Shown here piece by piece: positions 39,367 to 47,771 of a DNA stretch of 64,000 bases; the stretch's first letter is position 1, and each line of letters begins with the position of its first letter. The notes beneath the pieces were generated by a model. It was not told the origin of the DNA. It ran no database searches and saw nothing but the letters and a program-made list of their open reading frames with translations. The position numbers and the translations under genes were made by a program. The stretch covers positions 1 to 64,000 of the forward strand of contig NZ_MLAQ01000002.1 in the NCBI RefSeq assembly GCF_002272895.1, read 5' to 3'. This DNA is from Helicobacter sp. 12S02232-10. Its GTDB lineage: Bacteria; Campylobacterota; Campylobacteria; Campylobacterales; Helicobacteraceae.

Positions 39367-40398
39367 ATGGAACTTTCAAGAATTATTGGAATAATTGAAA
39401 TCGGACTAGTAGCATTCTTTATTTCTTTAATAAGCTCTCTTATTGTCATTTTTCTTTCAAAAAAATTCCATATTTTCATAGATACCACAAACAGCGATAA
39501 ACCCCAAAGATTTCACGATATTCCAACCCCAAGAGCAGGCGGAATCGGGATATTTTTAAGCTTCTCTTTGGTGTTGTTTCATATTAATCTTTCAAGTCTG
39601 TATTTTTTAAGCGCCCTGTTGATTACTTTCTTAAGTGGATTGATGGAAGATTTTTCCGCATCTTTAAGCCCAAAAGTACGGCTTTTAGTGCAATTCTTGG
39701 GGGCATCTGTCGCCGTATTTGGAATGCAAGCAGTCATTACAGATCTCTCTCCCATCGTTACTTTACCCTATCTTTTGGGTATAGCTTTTAGTCTTTTTGG
39801 AATCATTGGTGTATGCAACGCCATCAATATTATTGATGGCTTCAATGGCTTGGCAGGCGGGATTTGTGCAATGGCATTTATTGTTATAGGAATCGGTGCA
39901 TTTGAATTTAATTGCGATTTTGTCTTATTTGCCTCAATTATCGGATTTTGTGCAACACTGGGTTTTTTAAGCGTCAATTTTCCTCAAGGAAAAATATTTT
40001 TAGGTGATGGCGGGGCTTATTTGCTGGGCTTTGTCATTGCGATTCTCTTAGTGATTTTGACCCAAGAGAATTCTGAAATCTCTGCTTGGTTTGGGCTTTC
40101 TGTGATGATTTATCCTGTCTGGGAAGTGCTATTTTCGATTATGCGTCGCATCTTAAATAAACAATCTGCGACACAACCCGATAAAAAACATCTCCACACC
40201 CTTATCTACCAAAAGATCCAAAATAACCCCTTGACTGCACTTGTCATTTGGCTTTTTAACCTGCCATTTATGGTACTTGCATTGATTTTTATTAATCAAG
40301 CGTGGGTTTTGATTGGTTTGAGTCTTGCTTTTATAGCTATATATGGCATCATTTATTTTTTCTTGAACTCTTCTTTAAGGTCAAGCCAATCATTTTAA
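39367..40398 (+). CDS. WecA-like undecaprenyl-phosphate sugar-phosphate transferase
   Basis: This 343-residue polytopic membrane protein of the MraY/WecA family has about ten hydrophobic segments. Motifs seen are TTNSDKPQRFHDIPTPRAGG, FLSGLMEDFSASLSPKVRLL (active-site Asp), NAINIIDGFNGLAGG and GDGGAYLLGF. The cytoplasmic His loop is KKHLHTLIYQK. It starts O-antigen/lipid-linked glycan synthesis by moving a HexNAc-phosphate onto undecaprenyl phosphate. It corresponds to H. pylori HP1581. It is monocistronic and overlaps the convergent nitroreductase by 4 bp. Confidence 0.9.
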   Translation: MELSRIIGIIEIGLVAFFISLISSLIVIFLSKKFHIFIDTTNSDKPQRFHDIPTPRAGGIGIFLSFSLVLFHINLSSLYFLSALLITFLSGLMEDFSASLSPKVRLLVQFLGASVAVFGMQAVITDLSPIVTLPYLLGIAFSLFGIIGVCNAINIIDGFNGLAGGICAMAFIVIGIGAFEFNCDFVLFASIIGFCATLGFLSVNFPQGKIFLGDGGAYLLGFVIAILLVILTQENSEISAWFGLSVMIYPVWEVLFSIMRRILNKQSATQPDKKHLHTLIYQKIQNNPLTALVIWLFNLPFMVLALIFINQAWVLIGLSLAFIAIYGIIYFFLNSSLRSSQSF

Positions 40399-41048
40399 AT
40401 CCATTTTACCGCATCTTCATAGGGCTTCCTACGTTTTAAATGATTTTTGTTCTCTGCCCCGTAACCAAATGTCATCAAGCACGCAGGTTGCAAATCATCA
40501 ACATTCATAAAATCATTTAAAAGCTTTTTAACTCCCGCTGCATAAAACCCACCAATGATACACGAATCAATACCCAACATTGCTGCACTCATTGCCATCT
40601 GCCCAATTGCTATGAAACATTGCTCCCTAGCATATGCATTGATGAGTTTCTCATCTCCTTTTAAACGATTTTCACAGACTGATTGTAATGCTGTCCTAAT
40701 CTTTGCTTTATCATAGGTTTCGGGAACAGATTTGACGTTTTCATAAAGAGTATTTAAATAGTTTGAATCAGGTCTCAAAACATCAGCACTCAAATGGCAT
40801 ACAACCAACAAATGCGAACACGTCTGTATTTGGACTTGATTGCTTGGAGAATCTGTAGCAATCTGCTCTTTAAGAGATTCAGAAGCAATCACTATAAATT
40901 TCCAAGTCTCCAACCCCAAAGAACTGGGGGCAAGTCTCCCTGCTTCTAAAATCAACTCAAAATCTTCTCTCGGAATTTTTTTATATCCATCAAATTTTCT
41001 ACAGGAATAACGGCGATAGAGTAGTTTTAAAACTTCTTCTTTTTGCAT
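40395..41048 (-). CDS. NAD(P)H nitroreductase, RdxA/FrxA family
   Basis: This 217-residue FMN-dependent reductase has RRYSCRKFDGYKKIPREDF, ARLAPSS-type LEAGRLAPSSLGLETWKF, EQCFIAIGQMAMSAAMLGID and SCIIGGFYAAGVKKLL. The family reduces quinones and nitro compounds, and RdxA/FrxA activate metronidazole in H. pylori. Similarity blocks are shared with both RdxA (SCIIGG) and FrxA (LAPSSLGLE), so I do not assign one symbol. Confidence 0.88.
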   Translation of the reverse strand: MQKEEVLKLLYRRYSCRKFDGYKKIPREDFELILEAGRLAPSSLGLETWKFIVIASESLKEQIATDSPSNQVQIQTCSHLLVVCHLSADVLRPDSNYLNTLYENVKSVPETYDKAKIRTALQSVCENRLKGDEKLINAYAREQCFIAIGQMAMSAAMLGIDSCIIGGFYAAGVKKLLNDFMNVDDLQPACLMTFGYGAENKNHLKRRKPYEDAVKWI

Positions 41049-41318
41049 TCTGAATCCTTCAAATTCTTATCTTTACACATCGTATTTCAGATTTGAAATA
41101 CGATATTATCATATTTCTCTTCACAAACAATATGCATACAAAAACGACTTATTGCCAACTAATCCCGCAAATACACTCATACCTGATTTTAATCATTTTT
41201 CTTAAATGCCAATAACTGATCCCGATAATACTCATATTGTTTTTGACGTGCATTGATTTCAGCAGGCAAACCAATGCAAAGATCATTGCACAAAGCATCA
41301 AATCGATCCAAAATCCCA

Positions 41319-41357
41319 ACGATTTTATTTTGGACCTCTATGGGTGGGATGGGGATT
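41319..41357. repeat. 39-nt direct repeat, copy 1 (hsdS)
   Basis: It is identical to 41931-41969, 612 bases away. It encodes the IPIPPIEVQNKIV segment that ends each target-recognition domain. Recombination between copies would delete or exchange one TRD. Confidence 0.9.
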
Positions 41358-41788
41358 TTGATTTGTAAGAGTTTTTTATAATCTAAATGATTAATGGTCA
41401 TCCCTTTAACACATTGCATTTTTAACTTTTCAAACCAAGCACCATTTAACAAATAAACAAGATATCCATCATTTTGAGAATGTCTTAATATTAAAGCATC
41501 TCCACCCAAATATGCAGGAACATCGGAACGATAAGATGATACTTTGCCAATTTGGGCTTCTTTTGTGGTGCTTGATAAAGGCAATAATAAATCTCCTTTT
41601 TTGATGAGAGGTGATTTAGATATTTTATCTTGAGATGTTTGAGATACAACATTTGTAATATAATTTCCATAAGTGGTATAAAGCTCTCCATATAAAATTA
41701 TTTGCTCTTTACCTAATCCTTTGTCACTTTTTGATAAACCTTGACCTTTTATATATTGGCAAACCTCTCCTAAGCTAATTAACTCATA

Positions 41789-41798
41789 CCCCCCCCCC
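41789..41798. repeat. Phase-variation tract C10 in hsdS
   Basis: Ten C on the plus strand (G10 on the coding strand) encode MGGG at the junction of the two HsdS halves. With 10 the frame is open; 9 or 11 would truncate HsdS after TRD1. Confidence 0.9.
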
Positions 41799-41930
41799 AT
41801 CTCATTTAAAGATTCAAAGCTTAAGAGTTGGTCGCGGTAGTATTCGTATTGCTTTTTTCTAGCTGTAAGTTCTGCTTGAAGTTTAATTTGAAGTTCTGTT
41901 GTGAGATCTGTGAATTGATCTAATATATGG

Positions 41931-41969
41931 ACGATTTTATTTTGGACCTCTATGGGTGGGATGGGGATT
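41931..41969. repeat. 39-nt direct repeat, copy 2 (hsdS)
   Basis: It is identical to 41319-41357. It lies at the end of TRD1. Confidence 0.9.
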
Positions 41970-42339
41970 GGAAGTGTCCAAAGATAATTTTTATCTAATT
42001 TTGGCATTGAAGCACCATAAAGATGTTTTTGAAATTCATTTTGATGATTTTTTAAGACATAAAATATAAATTTAATATTGATTTTATTTTCTTCTTGTTT
42101 TTTGCTTGCAACAAAACATACATCAGTTGCCCAAAACTTATCTTCTTGCCAATTTACAAAACCAGCACTTCCAACCCTAGCGATTGTAATTGCATTTTCA
42201 AAATTATAATCTGTGTAATATCCAGTAGTTTGAGTTCCTCCACCAAAAACAGGATATTTATAATCATTGCTCATCATTGATTTAATGATTCTATCACCAG
42301 CTCTTAAATTTACTATACTCTCAAGAGGCTTATATTCGA

Positions 42340-42354
42340 CCCCCCGCCGCCGCC
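42340..42354. repeat. G6 plus (GGC)3 slippage-prone stretch at the hsdS N-terminus
   Basis: On the coding strand this reads GGCGGCGGCGGGGGG, at codons 10-14 after the start at 42380. Losing one base (or gaining two) would join MNKLREL to GVEYKPL, the usual HsdS N-terminal spacing. Confidence 0.7.
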
Positions 42355-42380
42355 AAGCAGAGTTCTCTTAATTTATTCAT

Positions 42381-42638
42381 TTTTTTGCCTTTGTAATTTT
42401 CTCATTTTCTTTGGATAATACGAGAAAATAAAGCAATAAATATGCCTAAAAAAGGAAGTTCTTGCAGAATTTATATTTATACAGGTATGTTAGATAAGAT
42501 TTCAAACAATTGATTACTATTAAAACAGAAGAGAGAAAAGGAATATAGAAAAAAAAAAGGGGGGGGGGGTGGAACTATAGACAAACCCAATGGATACACT
42601 TATAAGCGGTTTGAGTTGTCAGAATAAATTTTTTGGTA
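42381..42638. other. Gene remnant with G11 tract between hsdS and ilvH
   Basis: No intact gene is present. On the plus strand a frame running through ten A and eleven G (42559-42569) ends with GGTIDKPNGYTYKRFELSE and a TAA at 42624-42626. That looks like the true C-terminus of a lost gene, but there is no start or N-terminal domain: the frame is closed by TGA at 42511. A second short plus-strand frame (MPKKGSSCRIYIYTGM..., 42442 onward) stops there. I read this as debris of a former phase-variable gene, possibly part of the restriction locus. Confidence 0.45.
42559..42569 (+). repeat. Homopolymer G11 preceded by A10
   Basis: Eleven G follow ten A, inside the remnant reading frame that ends at 42626. 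Confidence 0.85.
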
Positions 42639-43109
42639 TCAATACCTTTCTAAAGCTACCACGCCACTTCGAACCATTTCTTTAGGGCTAAACCTTTTGA
42701 TTGCTTTTAAAAAGCTATCAATACGATAAGGCTTATCCGTCACAGCTACAATGATGTATTTTTCATTAGCATTCACAACGTGCCCGTTATAGGCTCGACA
42801 TAATGCCTCAATACTTGCAATATCTTCTTCAATGGAAATTTTTACCATTGCCATTTCTTTTTCTAAAAAATCATCATTCTCAGTCACACTCAAAACCGGA
42901 ATCAATTTGTGGAGTTGCTTAACGATTTGCTCTAAAACTCTTTCATCTCCATTGGTTACAATCGTTACTTTAGAAAGCTCAGTTTCTGGGATTGGGGCGA
43001 CCGTGAGAGATTCGATATTGTATCCCCGTCCGGCAAAAAGCCCCGATATTCTTGATAAAACCCCGTGCTCATTAATCACGGAAACAGAGATTATTCTTCG
43101 CTTCTGCAT
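42639..43109 (-). CDS. ilvH: Acetolactate synthase small (regulatory) subunit
   Basis: This 156-residue ACT-domain protein starts RIISVSVINEHGVLSRISGLFAGRGYNIESL, the valine-binding fold, followed by ERVLEQIVKQLHKLIPVLSV. It confers activity and valine feedback on IlvB, whose gene ends 10 bases upstream. Length is standard. Confidence 0.96.
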   Translation of the reverse strand: MQKRRIISVSVINEHGVLSRISGLFAGRGYNIESLTVAPIPETELSKVTIVTNGDERVLEQIVKQLHKLIPVLSVTENDDFLEKEMAMVKISIEEDIASIEALCRAYNGHVVNANEKYIIVAVTDKPYRIDSFLKAIKRFSPKEMVRSGVVALERY

Positions 43110-43119
43110 ACTTTTATCC

Positions 43120-44808
43120 TTATTCTAATATCATTTTATTCAATGCAGCCCCGCCTGGCACCATCGGAAGAACGTGCTCCATTCGATCGATAAGAACATC
43201 AAGCATACATACGACGCCTGATTCTAAAGCTTTATTGAATGCTTCTTCAAACCCCTCTTTGGTTTCTACTCGGTATCCTTTTCCGCCAAAAGCTTCTATG
43301 AGCTTTACAAAATCAGGTTGGAGGGAAAGGTCAGTATGAGAAAATCTGCTTTCATAAAAAAAACTTTGCCACTGGCGCACCATTCCCAAATAGTTGTTAT
43401 TCAAAATAACATTGATTACGGGGATTTTTTCTTCAACACAAGTCATCAATTCTTGAATATTCATTAAAATTGAGCCATCTCCGGTAATATTGAGTGCAAT
43501 TTTATCTTCTTTAGCATTTTTAACCCCCATAGCAGCAGGAAGACCAAATCCCATTGTCCCAAGCCCCCCGCTTGTGATAAGCTGTCTGGGAAAACTAAAG
43601 GGATAAAATTGTGCTGTCCACATTTGATGCTGCCCCACATCTGTAACAACAACGGCTTTTTCTCCCAAAATCTCCCCAATTTTTTGAATGACCCACTGGG
43701 GTTTGAGAACCTCATCAGAATCTTTATACCCTAGTGGGTGCATATGGGCATATTTGGCAAGTAACTCTCTCCATTGTTCAATCGAAGAAATATCATATTC
43801 TTCAAGGCATTCCAAAATATCCTCACAAACACTTTTCAAATCGCCCACAATCGGAAAATGAACATCAATAATTTTACCAATAGAGCTTGGATCAATGTCA
43901 ATATGAACAATTTTGGCAAATTTGGCAAATTCGCTCACTTTTCCAGTAACCCGATCATCAAATCTCGCTCCAAGACAAATGAGTAAATCACATTCTTGCA
44001 TTGCCATATTGGCCGCATAAGTCCCGTGCATTCCGACCATTCCAAGCAAACAAGGATGTTTATGGGGAATAACACCTTTTGCCATTAAAGTCTCAAGAGC
44101 AGGAATATGCGTTTTATCCACAAGCTTTCTAATCGCCTCTGAAGCGCCTGAAATCACAGCACCCCCGCCGATATAAAACAAAGGTTTTTTTGCTTCCTTT
44201 AAAGCTTGCACAACTTTTTTAATCTGCCTTGAATTTCCTTTTGTGGTAGGCTTGTAAGTCCTGAGAGAAACTTCAGAAGGATAATCAAAATCCCCATAAG
44301 TCGCACTAATATCTTTGGGCAAATCTACCAACACAGGACCGGGTCTCCCACTTTTGGCAATATAAAAAGCTTCTTTTAGGATTCTAGGGAGTTCTTCAAT
44401 GCTTTTGACCAAAAAATTATGTTTGGTACAAGGGCGAGAGATACCCACTGCATCAATCTCTTGGAATGCATCAGTTCCAATTTGAACAATAGGAACTTGA
44501 CCGCTAATGATGACTAAGGGAATAGAATCGGTATATGCCGTTGCAATCCCTGTAACCGCATTTGTAAATCCCGGGCCTGAAGTAATGACAGCCACACCGA
44601 CTTCCCCGCTTGCGCGAGCATAGCCATCAGCAGCGTGAATTGCGCCTTGTTCGTGCCGTGTCAATATATGCTTGAAATAATTTTGCTTATAAATTTCATC
44701 ATACACATTCAAAACCGCTCCACCAGGGTAACCAAAAATCACTTTTACGCCTTCTGATCGCAAAGCTTCTATTACCATTTCAGAGCCATTTAGTCGTTTG
44801 GTTGGCAT
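43120..44808 (-). CDS. ilvB: Acetolactate synthase large (catalytic) subunit
   Basis: This 562-residue TPP enzyme carries out the first common step of branched-chain amino acid synthesis, with ilvC further left. The TPP catalytic Glu lies in ILTRHEQGAIHAADGYAR. SGPGFTNAVTGIATAY, PRPVLVDLPKDI-type RPGPVLVDLPKDI, the FAD region and the TPP/Mg motif GDGSILMNIQELMTCVEEKIPVINVILNN (in parts) are present. The promoter region is shared with divergent pdxJ. Confidence 0.96.
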   Translation of the reverse strand: MPTKRLNGSEMVIEALRSEGVKVIFGYPGGAVLNVYDEIYKQNYFKHILTRHEQGAIHAADGYARASGEVGVAVITSGPGFTNAVTGIATAYTDSIPLVIISGQVPIVQIGTDAFQEIDAVGISRPCTKHNFLVKSIEELPRILKEAFYIAKSGRPGPVLVDLPKDISATYGDFDYPSEVSLRTYKPTTKGNSRQIKKVVQALKEAKKPLFYIGGGAVISGASEAIRKLVDKTHIPALETLMAKGVIPHKHPCLLGMVGMHGTYAANMAMQECDLLICLGARFDDRVTGKVSEFAKFAKIVHIDIDPSSIGKIIDVHFPIVGDLKSVCEDILECLEEYDISSIEQWRELLAKYAHMHPLGYKDSDEVLKPQWVIQKIGEILGEKAVVVTDVGQHQMWTAQFYPFSFPRQLITSGGLGTMGFGLPAAMGVKNAKEDKIALNITGDGSILMNIQELMTCVEEKIPVINVILNNNYLGMVRQWQSFFYESRFSHTDLSLQPDFVKLIEAFGGKGYRVETKEGFEEAFNKALESGVVCMLDVLIDRMEHVLPMVPGGAALNKMILE

Positions 44809-44889
44809 AAAGTCTCCTAAAATCTATATAATGTCTTTAATTATAATATGTTTTAAGCTAAAAAGACTACAAAAATTTGGAGACATTCT
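44809..44889. promoter_or_regulatory. Divergent ilvB / pdxJ promoter region
   Basis: A plus-strand TATAAT at 44842-44847 serves pdxJ. On the minus strand, ATTATATAG and TATTATAAT are candidate -10 boxes for ilvBH. SDs are AGGAG for ilvB and GGAGA for pdxJ. Confidence 0.5.
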
Positions 44890-45663
44890 ATGAATTTAGG
44901 GCTAAATATTGATCATATCGCCACATTAAGAGAAGCTAGAAAAATCAATGATCCCGACCCATTGGAAGCGGTATTTATCGCAAAAAATGCGGGAGTTTCC
45001 CAAATCACTATCCATCTCAGAGAAGACAGACGCCATATCCACGATGATGATGTAAAAAAAATCATTCAGACCTCTATTTTACCCATAAATGTAGAGTGTG
45101 CTTGTGATGAAAAAATCATTGATTTTTTATGCGAACAAAAACCCCATAAAATCACACTCGTTCCCGAAAAAAGAGAAGAAGTCACGACTGAGGGCGGGCT
45201 GGATTTAAATCGCTCAAATTTAGAAAAAATCATCAAAGAATTTCAAAAAAACCAAATTCAAACAGCCCTCTTCATCGATCCAAATAAAGATTGCACTACA
45301 AAGGCAAAAGAATTGGGTGCAGATGGAGTGGAGTTTCATACGGGTGAGTACGCCAACTTGCATTTAATGCTTTATTCTAATCTCTCAAGACATAAAAACT
45401 CCATCAAAAACCTTGAATTAGATAGAAATCTTTTGAGCAAACTGCTTGATGAATCTTTTTGTAAGCTTATTGATTGTGCGAATTTGGCAAAAGATCTACA
45501 CTTGGGAGTTTTTGCCGGACACGGACTCAATTACCAAAATGTCTCTTCTATTGCTAAAATCCCTGCTATCACAGAACTCAATATCGGACAAAGCATTATT
45601 GCCCGATCAATTTTCACGGGATTGGAAAAGGCGATAAAAGATATGTTGGAACTGATACGATGA
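44890..45663 (+). CDS. pdxJ: Pyridoxine 5'-phosphate synthase
   Basis: This 257-residue TIM barrel closes the B6 ring from DXP and amino-acetone phosphate. Signatures are GLNIDHIATLREARK, ITIHLREDRRHIHDDDV, PINVECACDEKI, VEFHTGEYA, VFAGHGLNYQN and ELNIGQSIIARSIFTGL. It overlaps pdxA by 4 bp, giving coupled translation of the two enzymes that supply and use the same intermediate. Confidence 0.96.
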   Translation: MNLGLNIDHIATLREARKINDPDPLEAVFIAKNAGVSQITIHLREDRRHIHDDDVKKIIQTSILPINVECACDEKIIDFLCEQKPHKITLVPEKREEVTTEGGLDLNRSNLEKIIKEFQKNQIQTALFIDPNKDCTTKAKELGADGVEFHTGEYANLHLMLYSNLSRHKNSIKNLELDRNLLSKLLDESFCKLIDCANLAKDLHLGVFAGHGLNYQNVSSIAKIPAITELNIGQSIIARSIFTGLEKAIKDMLELIR

Positions 45664-46577
45664 AAAAAATCGCCATCTCTATCGGAGACATTAACGGAGT
45701 GGGTCCTCAAATCGCTCTCAATGAACATAAAAAAATCAAAAAACTATGCAATCCCATTTATTGTGCCCATCCTGAATTACTTCAAGATGCCTGCAAAATA
45801 TTGGGAATTGCTATGCCTAAAGATATGGAATTTGTACCCCCAAATACTCCGCTTCCTTCTATCTGTGCAGGTACTATCAATGCTCAAAGTGGGCGTTACA
45901 GCTACGAAAGTTTTCTTCAAGCCTGCAAACTTGCAGACAATAAAGAAGTTCAAGGCATTTGCACGCTTCCCATTCATAAAAAAGCTTGGCAAATAGCTGG
46001 GATTAAAGAAGTGGGACATACTGAAGTCTTAGCAAAACGCTACCAAAAAAAAGCGATAATGATGCTTGGGTGTGAAAAAATGTTTGTTGCTCTTTTTAGT
46101 GATCATATCCCGCTTAAAGACGTAAGTGCAATGATTAAAACAGAAGAATTAAGCGAATTTTTAATTCAATTTTATCACTGCATTAAAATGAAAAAAGCAC
46201 TTGTACTTGGAGTCAATCCGCATTGCGGTGATGATGGGGTGATGGGAAATGAAGATGAAGCCATTAAAAAAGCAATTATAAAGGCAAACAAAACGCTGGG
46301 GCAAGAATATTTTACAGGACCCATTCCGCCTGATACTGCTTTTAGCCCGAAAAACAGAGAAGAATATCAATTTTTTGTCAGTATGTATCACGATGTGGGT
46401 TTAGCACCTTTAAAAGCGCTATATTTTTATGAAAGCATAAATATAACCCTAAATATTCCGATATTAAGAACATCTGTGGATCACGGCGTAGCTTATGACA
46501 TAGCTTACAAAACTCGGCCAAATGCTCACAGTTATCTAAACGCGATTGATTTGGCCACACGATATGGAATGGATTGA
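45660..46577 (+). CDS. pdxA: 4-hydroxythreonine-4-phosphate dehydrogenase
   Basis: This 305-residue enzyme makes the substrate for PdxJ. Motifs are ISIGDINGVGPQIAL, TLPIHKKAWQIAG, GHTEVLAKRY, LGVNPHCGDDGVMGNEDEA (with metal-binding His), YHDVGLAPLKAL and TSVDHGVAYDIAY. It is somewhat short, as in Helicobacter. The downstream gene starts within its stop codon (TGATG). Confidence 0.95.
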   Translation: MKKIAISIGDINGVGPQIALNEHKKIKKLCNPIYCAHPELLQDACKILGIAMPKDMEFVPPNTPLPSICAGTINAQSGRYSYESFLQACKLADNKEVQGICTLPIHKKAWQIAGIKEVGHTEVLAKRYQKKAIMMLGCEKMFVALFSDHIPLKDVSAMIKTEELSEFLIQFYHCIKMKKALVLGVNPHCGDDGVMGNEDEAIKKAIIKANKTLGQEYFTGPIPPDTAFSPKNREEYQFFVSMYHDVGLAPLKALYFYESINITLNIPILRTSVDHGVAYDIAYKTRPNAHSYLNAIDLATRYGMD

Positions 46578-47206
46578 TGAATAAAAACCAACTCAAAGCC
46601 CTAGAGGCAAAGCTTGATGAACAAAAAGCCTATATCCAAGAACTTGAAAGCCGTCTGAATGTCAGGAGTTCAGAAATCATTGACAACAAAAACATTCTTG
46701 CTAAAACCCACGATCAAATCAAAAAACTGAATGATGAACTCAATGATCTTTTAAACTTTATTTTGATGCTTGAAGAAGAAAAACTCAATGCAAAATCCAA
46801 AGGTGTTTTAGGACTACAAGAATATATGCGCTCTACAATCATTACCGAAGATAAAAACTTGCTATTTGGTTTAAATATTGATAAAAAATTCATTCAAAAC
46901 AGAAGTATCCCGACTATAAAATATTATTTATATACTTTTGATTGTTTCATACAAGAGGAACACCAACTCCAAAACCTAAAAATTTCGCATAAAAAAGATC
47001 TCACTTTGATCGTGGAAACGCTGAATGAATATATCAAGCTCTCCTTTAAGAACAAAAATTCAAGTATCAAAGGGATTGTTGAAATTGTCCCGATTCAAAG
47101 CCTTTTTCCTCAAGATTCTCAAAATTTGACTATAAAATTTTATGGCAATCATAGCATTGAAGAAGAAATTCAGAATTTCATTACACTTTATAGCCAAAAA
47201 AATTAG
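46577..47206 (+). CDS. Hypothetical coiled-coil protein in the pdxJA operon
   Basis: This 209-residue protein has residues about 4-75 that form a strong heptad-like coiled coil (LKALEAKLDEQKAYIQELES, DQIKKLNDELNDLLNFILML). The C-terminal half is mixed alpha/beta without a motif I recognise. There is no signal peptide or membrane segment. ATG 46577 overlaps the pdxA stop; a TTG one codon earlier is less likely. Co-translation with pdxA suggests steady expression rather than a vitamin B6 role. Confidence 0.75.
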   Translation: MNKNQLKALEAKLDEQKAYIQELESRLNVRSSEIIDNKNILAKTHDQIKKLNDELNDLLNFILMLEEEKLNAKSKGVLGLQEYMRSTIITEDKNLLFGLNIDKKFIQNRSIPTIKYYLYTFDCFIQEEHQLQNLKISHKKDLTLIVETLNEYIKLSFKNKNSSIKGIVEIVPIQSLFPQDSQNLTIKFYGNHSIEEEIQNFITLYSQKN

Positions 47207-47209
47207 AAA

Positions 47210-47662
47210 TCACTTGCCTAATCTTGCTTTTCTTCTCTCAATTGCTTTTTGATACCTTTGTTTTTCCATTGGGGTTTTTGGCTCTAATTGAGGTATCGGA
47301 ACGGTTTTGCCATCTTGAACTGCCACCATTGTAAAATAACAACTATTGCAATGCGTTACATATTTGTCTTTGATATTTTCACTGATGACTTTAATCCCTA
47401 TTTCGCAACTTGTTCTGCCTGTATAATTCACACTTGCCAAAAAAGTAATCATCGACCCGATTGGAATTGGATGTTTAAAAATAACATTATCCACACTCAA
47501 TGTCACAACACCTATGCCGCAATATCTCGTCGCACAAGCATAAGCAACCTGATCTAATATCTTTAAAAGCTCGCCTCCGTGCATCACGCCACCAAAATTA
47601 ACCATACTCGGTGTTACTAGAACCGACATTGTAAGAGATTTGGTATCAAATACGTCTTCCAT
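47210..47662 (-). CDS. Hotdog-fold acyl-CoA thioesterase (YciA-like)
   Basis: This 150-residue protein has VNFGGVMHGGELLKILDQVAY (hotdog motif with catalytic-region Asp), YCGIGVVTLSVDNVIFKHPIPIGS and a basic C-terminus. It resembles HP0891/YciA broad-range thioesterases. ATG 47662 is chosen over the GTG one codon earlier because AAGGA is then six bases away. It is convergent with the preceding gene. Confidence 0.88.
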   Translation of the reverse strand: MEDVFDTKSLTMSVLVTPSMVNFGGVMHGGELLKILDQVAYACATRYCGIGVVTLSVDNVIFKHPIPIGSMITFLASVNYTGRTSCEIGIKVISENIKDKYVTHCNSCYFTMVAVQDGKTVPIPQLEPKTPMEKQRYQKAIERRKARLGK

Positions 47663-47738
47663 CACAATTCCTTAATTTTGAAATCAAAATAATTTTTTAT
47701 TTAAAAAATTATAGCCAATTTAAAATCGCGAACTTAGC

Positions 47739-47744
47739 TATAAT
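47739..47744 (+). promoter_or_regulatory. -10 box of the galE promoter
   Basis: TTAGCTATAAT lies 28 bases before the galE ATG, with SD TAGGAG between. Confidence 0.6.
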
Positions 47745-47771
47745 TTATAATTTTATATTCTAGGAGTAAAA

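Larger units (their letters stand above)
41189..42380 (-). pseudogene. hsdS: Type I restriction specificity subunit HsdS, two TRDs, N-terminus out of frame
   Basis: A complete HsdS would be about 396 residues: TRD1, conserved helix, TRD2, conserved helix. The two conserved regions are near repeats: IPPIEVQNKIVHILDQF... and IPPIEVQNKIVGILDRF..., both ending QYEYYRDQLL. The natural start is ATG 42380 (MNKLRELC), but the frame hits a stop after a GGC-repeat/G6 stretch. The next frame over continues GVEYKPLESIVNLRAGDRII into TRD1 and stays open to 41189, including across ten C (G10) between the TRDs. A shortened product could start at 42277. No hsdM or hsdR is nearby. It is either phase-OFF or decayed. 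Confidence 0.82.
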
